Part shown: positions 61,536 to 64,000 of the stretch, in pieces
How the letters are laid out: every line of letters begins with the position of its first letter
Position numbering within the stretch: the first letter of the stretch is position 1
From: Planococcus sp. SK3692
Lineage (GTDB): Bacteria; Bacillota; Bacilli; Bacillales_A; Planococcaceae
Direction of reading: 5' to 3'
NCBI RefSeq assembly: GCF_028890485.2
Contig: NZ_JARCHV010000001.1
Span: forward strand, 1,154,698 to 1,218,697
DNA: 64,000 bases
The notes under the pieces: generated by a model
The model's database searches: none
Told to the model about the DNA's origin: nothing
The model's input: only the letters and a program-made list of their open reading frames with translations
Program-made: the position numbers and the translations under genes

Positions 61536-62104
61536 CGTTTTCTACGCATTAAAACAACGGCAGCGATCAACAAGATAATAGCAATGCCTGCGATGATCAA
61601 GGTCATGCTGGAGCCGCTATTTTCTGCTGGAGCTTCCGGATCATTCGCTGCTGCTTGGTCCATATCGGAAGCTTCAGTTTGTTCAGCTTCCTCGGCTTCG
61701 GCCTCATCGGCCTCCGGTTCAGCTGTTTCTGCCGCTTCTTCTGTCACCTCTTCTTCCTCACCTGCCTGCAACTCAAAAGCAAGCGAGCCTTGGATCGGAT
61801 GGCCGTCTTCACTCAATACATCGTATTCCACGACATAAGAACCATCTTCAAGATCCTCGGCCGGCGTACCGACCAATTGGTCTTCCATCACGGTCACTTC
61901 ACTGAAATCCACAGCGGTTCCGTCCATCGTCATCGTCATGGCACTGCCCTGTTCGATACCGGCACTAAAATCGAGCACCACTTGTTCAATCGGCTCAGCC
62001 ACAACCGCGCCTTCCGCTGGAGTCGACGATTCAAGCACTGAATGGGCATGTGCTGTCATCGGCAAAAGCAGTAATGCACTTAATAAAATCAAGGTCTTCT
62101 TCAT
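61532..62104 (-). CDS. copC: CopC-domain copper-binding protein, membrane anchored
   Basis: A 190-residue protein. The signal peptide ends in AHA, leaving His21 as the mature N-terminus (HSVLESSTPAEG), which is the copper ligand in CopC proteins; the second ligand region DGHPIQGSLAF is present. An acidic Glu/Ala-rich spacer (about 115-160) and a C-terminal helix with basic end (RRKR) anchor it on the outer face of the membrane. Operon with copD. Confidence 0.92.
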   Translation of the reverse strand: MKKTLILLSALLLLPMTAHAHSVLESSTPAEGAVVAEPIEQVVLDFSAGIEQGSAMTMTMDGTAVDFSEVTVMEDQLVGTPAEDLEDGSYVVEYDVLSEDGHPIQGSLAFELQAGEEEEVTEEAAETAEPEADEAEAEEAEQTEASDMDQAAANDPEAPAENSGSSMTLIIAGIAIILLIAAVVLMRRKR

Positions 62105-62238
62105 AGGTATGATTCCTTCTTTCTTTTAGATGAACTCAATTATTGCATCCACTCCTTTCAGCCTATTTCATTTGCACGGAAGAAACAAGAACGAGACGCT
62201 TGGATTTATGAACTTTCCCCGAAGATTGGCAGGATCAG

Positions 62239-62268
62239 AAAAAGCCCCGAATGATTTCGGGGCTTTTC
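62239..62268 (-). terminator. Intrinsic terminator of the symporter gene
   Basis: AAAAGCCCCGAA pairs with TTTCGGGGCTTTT and has T on the minus strand; it lies at the symporter stop codon. Confidence 0.8.
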
Positions 62269-62269
62269 T

Positions 62270-63784
62270 TTACAATCCACGAACCGCTTCCTGCGAAGTC
62301 TTTTCGCGCTTTCTCAAGGTTTCGGCAAGCAGGCTCACCGTGATCATCGACGTGAAGCCGAGAATCGAACTGAAAAACATCGCCTGGAAAACGTGTTCGA
62401 TGATGCCGGTGCCGGTCAAAGTCATATAGCAGCCGGCACCGCTGACGACGGAGGCGATGGCGCCGGATTTATTGGCGTGCTTCCAGAAATAGCCGAGGCT
62501 GATCGGTGCTGCAATTCCGCTGATGATCGCCGAGGTCCCGAAGTTCGTCAATAGCGCCAAGGATTCCGGCCGGTTGATCGACATATAGAGTGACGCAAGC
62601 CCGATGAAGACCAGCGACACTTTCGACGCTTTCAGCACTTTGGCATCAAGTTCCTGCTCCGTCAGATTCTTGTTTTTATAGAGAACCGGCACTGCCAGCA
62701 CTTTGAACAAATCGTTGCCGATGCTATTGGTGATGCCGAGATACAGGCTGTCGGTCGTTGACAGGATCGCGGAGATCAATCCCATGACGAGCAGCGCGAC
62801 GATGACAACCGGGAAAGCTTCCATGATATACGCCGGAATGGCGCTATCAGCCGATGCGAGCCCCGGCAAGATGATGCGCGCCGCGAGCCCAGCGAATACC
62901 GAGAAGATCGACAAGGTGAACAAAGAGACGCCTGCGGATAAAGTGAAGGTCCGCAAGTCTTCCTCTTTTTCGACCGTCAGCACTTTATTCATCAAATGCG
63001 GCAGCAGCACGAATGAAAACAGCAGCCACTGGATGCTCAAGATAGCGAAGCCGCTATAGAACGGCCCGCCTGTCGACAGCGGCGAAACAAGTGCCGGGTC
63101 GATCGCGCGAAGTTCCGCTTGCAGCGTGCCGAACACATTCCATCCGCCGCCGATTGTCCACAATAACGAAACGAATAACAATAGCGACACGACCGCCATC
63201 GTCGCTCCTTGGATGCCGTCGCTGACAATCTGTGCGAATGCGCCGCCGAGGCTGACGTAAACGACCGTGATGATGACGCCGATCGCAATGCCCCATAAAT
63301 ATGGAATGCCGATGACCGTTTCGAACATCGTAGCTAAGCCGACGTTCTGCCCGACGATGTAATAGATATTGAACAGCACTAGTAATGCGACGAGCACGCG
63401 CAAGGCTTTGCTGTTATAACGGTTGCCAAGCCACTGGGGAATCGTCAAGCTGCCGCCATTTTTCTGCCCATAGCGCCAGAAGGTTTTCGTGAACAGCAAC
63501 AGGCCGAGCCACGTAACCCCGAAGCAGCCGATCGTGTACCATAAAGTCGATAAGCCGTATGTATACGCCCAGCCTGGCACCCCAAGAAACAAGTTCGCAC
63601 TGGCGTATGAGGCGCCAAAACTCATGCCGACGACCGCTGGATTGACTTTGCCTTTCGCGATGGCAAAGCCTTTCATCGATCCGCTATGGGCTTTGCCTTT
63701 TTTCCCGAGCCATGTCGTCAAGGCGAAATAGCCGACGAGCATCGCACCAATCAGCGGCAATAGCCAAGTTGTTTCATCACCCAT
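62270..63784 (-). CDS. Sodium:solute symporter family protein
   Basis: A 504-residue protein with 13 predicted helices of the SSS family. GMSFGASYASANLFLGVPGWAYTYG, GGAFAQIVSDGIQG and AILSTTDSLYLGITNSIGNDL match the pattern of pantothenate/proline/monocarboxylate symporters and contain candidate sodium-site Ser/Thr residues. The substrate is unknown. AAAGGAGG precedes the ATG, inside the end of the small accessory gene. Confidence 0.92.
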   Translation of the reverse strand: MGDETTWLLPLIGAMLVGYFALTTWLGKKGKAHSGSMKGFAIAKGKVNPAVVGMSFGASYASANLFLGVPGWAYTYGLSTLWYTIGCFGVTWLGLLLFTKTFWRYGQKNGGSLTIPQWLGNRYNSKALRVLVALLVLFNIYYIVGQNVGLATMFETVIGIPYLWGIAIGVIITVVYVSLGGAFAQIVSDGIQGATMAVVSLLLFVSLLWTIGGGWNVFGTLQAELRAIDPALVSPLSTGGPFYSGFAILSIQWLLFSFVLLPHLMNKVLTVEKEEDLRTFTLSAGVSLFTLSIFSVFAGLAARIILPGLASADSAIPAYIMEAFPVVIVALLVMGLISAILSTTDSLYLGITNSIGNDLFKVLAVPVLYKNKNLTEQELDAKVLKASKVSLVFIGLASLYMSINRPESLALLTNFGTSAIISGIAAPISLGYFWKHANKSGAIASVVSGAGCYMTLTGTGIIEHVFQAMFFSSILGFTSMITVSLLAETLRKREKTSQEAVRGL

Positions 63785-63887
63785 TGCGTTCGCCTCCTTT
63801 CGGTTTCGGTTTTGGGTATAGTTTATTCCATAAGGTCAGCCCGACGATCCAAAAGACGGCGACGGCGATCCAGTAAGCTGTCAGCAT
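63777..63887 (-). CDS. Symporter small accessory protein (36 residues)
   Basis: A short frame starting at ATG 63887 with GAGGGGG seven bases upstream and ending TGA at 63777, overlapping the symporter start by 8 bases. The product has one hydrophobic helix (about 5-21) followed by WNKLYPKPKPKGGE. Single-helix proteins of this kind are known to precede SSS-family symporter genes. Its position, RBS and overlap argue for translation coupled to the symporter. Confidence 0.75.
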   Translation of the reverse strand: MLTAYWIAVAVFWIVGLTLWNKLYPKPKPKGGERNG

Positions 63888-63900
63888 CCTCATTCCCCCT

Positions 63901-64000
63901 CTAGTTGTTAACTGTTTCGTGCAAGTGCTTGAACGTTTTACCCGGATGATTGTCTTTCAGTTGCGCTTGGCCTTTGCCGTAGATTTTCTCGCGGTATGTG
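63901..64000 (-). CDS. C-terminal end of an unidentified protein (partial)
   Basis: An open frame enters from the right edge and stops at TAG 63901. The visible tail includes YREKIYGKGQAQLKDNHPG and ends HLHETVNN. It is too short for identification. It lies 13 bases upstream of the small accessory gene and is probably in the same operon as the symporter, so it may be an enzyme acting on the transported substrate. Confidence 0.6.
   Translation of the reverse strand, partial: TYREKIYGKGQAQLKDNHPGKTFKHLHETVNN

Overview
The window looks like a chromosomal segment of a low-to-mid GC Gram-positive bacterium of the Bacillales, most likely Planococcaceae (Planococcus-like). This is inferred from strong purine-rich ribosome binding sites, TTG/GTG starts, close relatives of Bacillus PbuE, AdaA, YitJ, BioY, YtrA and GerW/YtfJ, leader riboswitches with intrinsic terminators, and repeated intergenic elements of a type common in that order. 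The genus is not proven. I saw no rRNA, tRNA, CRISPR array, prophage or insertion sequence.

Layout. 1-5.1 kb: an OmpR-type two-component system next to a MacB/FtsX-type ABC exporter, with a 10-bp-arm inverted repeat just upstream of the exporter promoter. 5.2-6.9 kb: an adenine-type purine riboswitch and the purine efflux pump pbuE. 6.9-9.8 kb: a PBP3/MecA-like lipoprotein whose three transpeptidase motifs are all altered, 17 bp upstream of an Abi_2 HEPN protein. 10-16 kb: CPBP protease, small membrane proteins, a nucleotidyltransferase, an epimerase and a dicarboxylate/amino acid symporter. 16.8-22.4 kb: a catabolic operon (HisD-family dehydrogenase, GntP permease, 3-hydroxyacyl-CoA dehydrogenase-like protein, SDR) under a LacI regulator, with two operators flanking a cre-like site. 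23-28 kb: small genes and an adaA-alkA-ogt alkylation-repair operon. 28-34 kb: bioY with a BirA operator, an SDR, and a five-gene GntR/ABC operon. 34-46 kb: an ornithine-cyclodeaminase-like enzyme and MHS transporter opposite an XRE-cupin regulator, GerW-like protein, CorA, methyltransferase, GNAT, a Cys-rich copper-binding protein, a carotenoid-type oxidoreductase, a BNR-like lipoprotein and a CDF transporter. 47-50.5 kb: TAXI-type TRAP transporter operon. 50.6-57.2 kb: a flavin monooxygenase and yitJ-metH under a SAM-I riboswitch. 57.3-64 kb: DUF6544-like protein, acyltransferase with SGNH domain, copC-copD, and a sodium:solute symporter with a 36-residue accessory protein.

The least explained feature is a set of intergenic elements. 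Family A (eight copies) is a GC-rich foldback element. Family B (five copies, each exactly 86 nt between the outer arms) folds into a long rod with several compensatory base changes. At three loci A and B are joined by a partly conserved linker into a composite element of about 0.5-0.85 kb.
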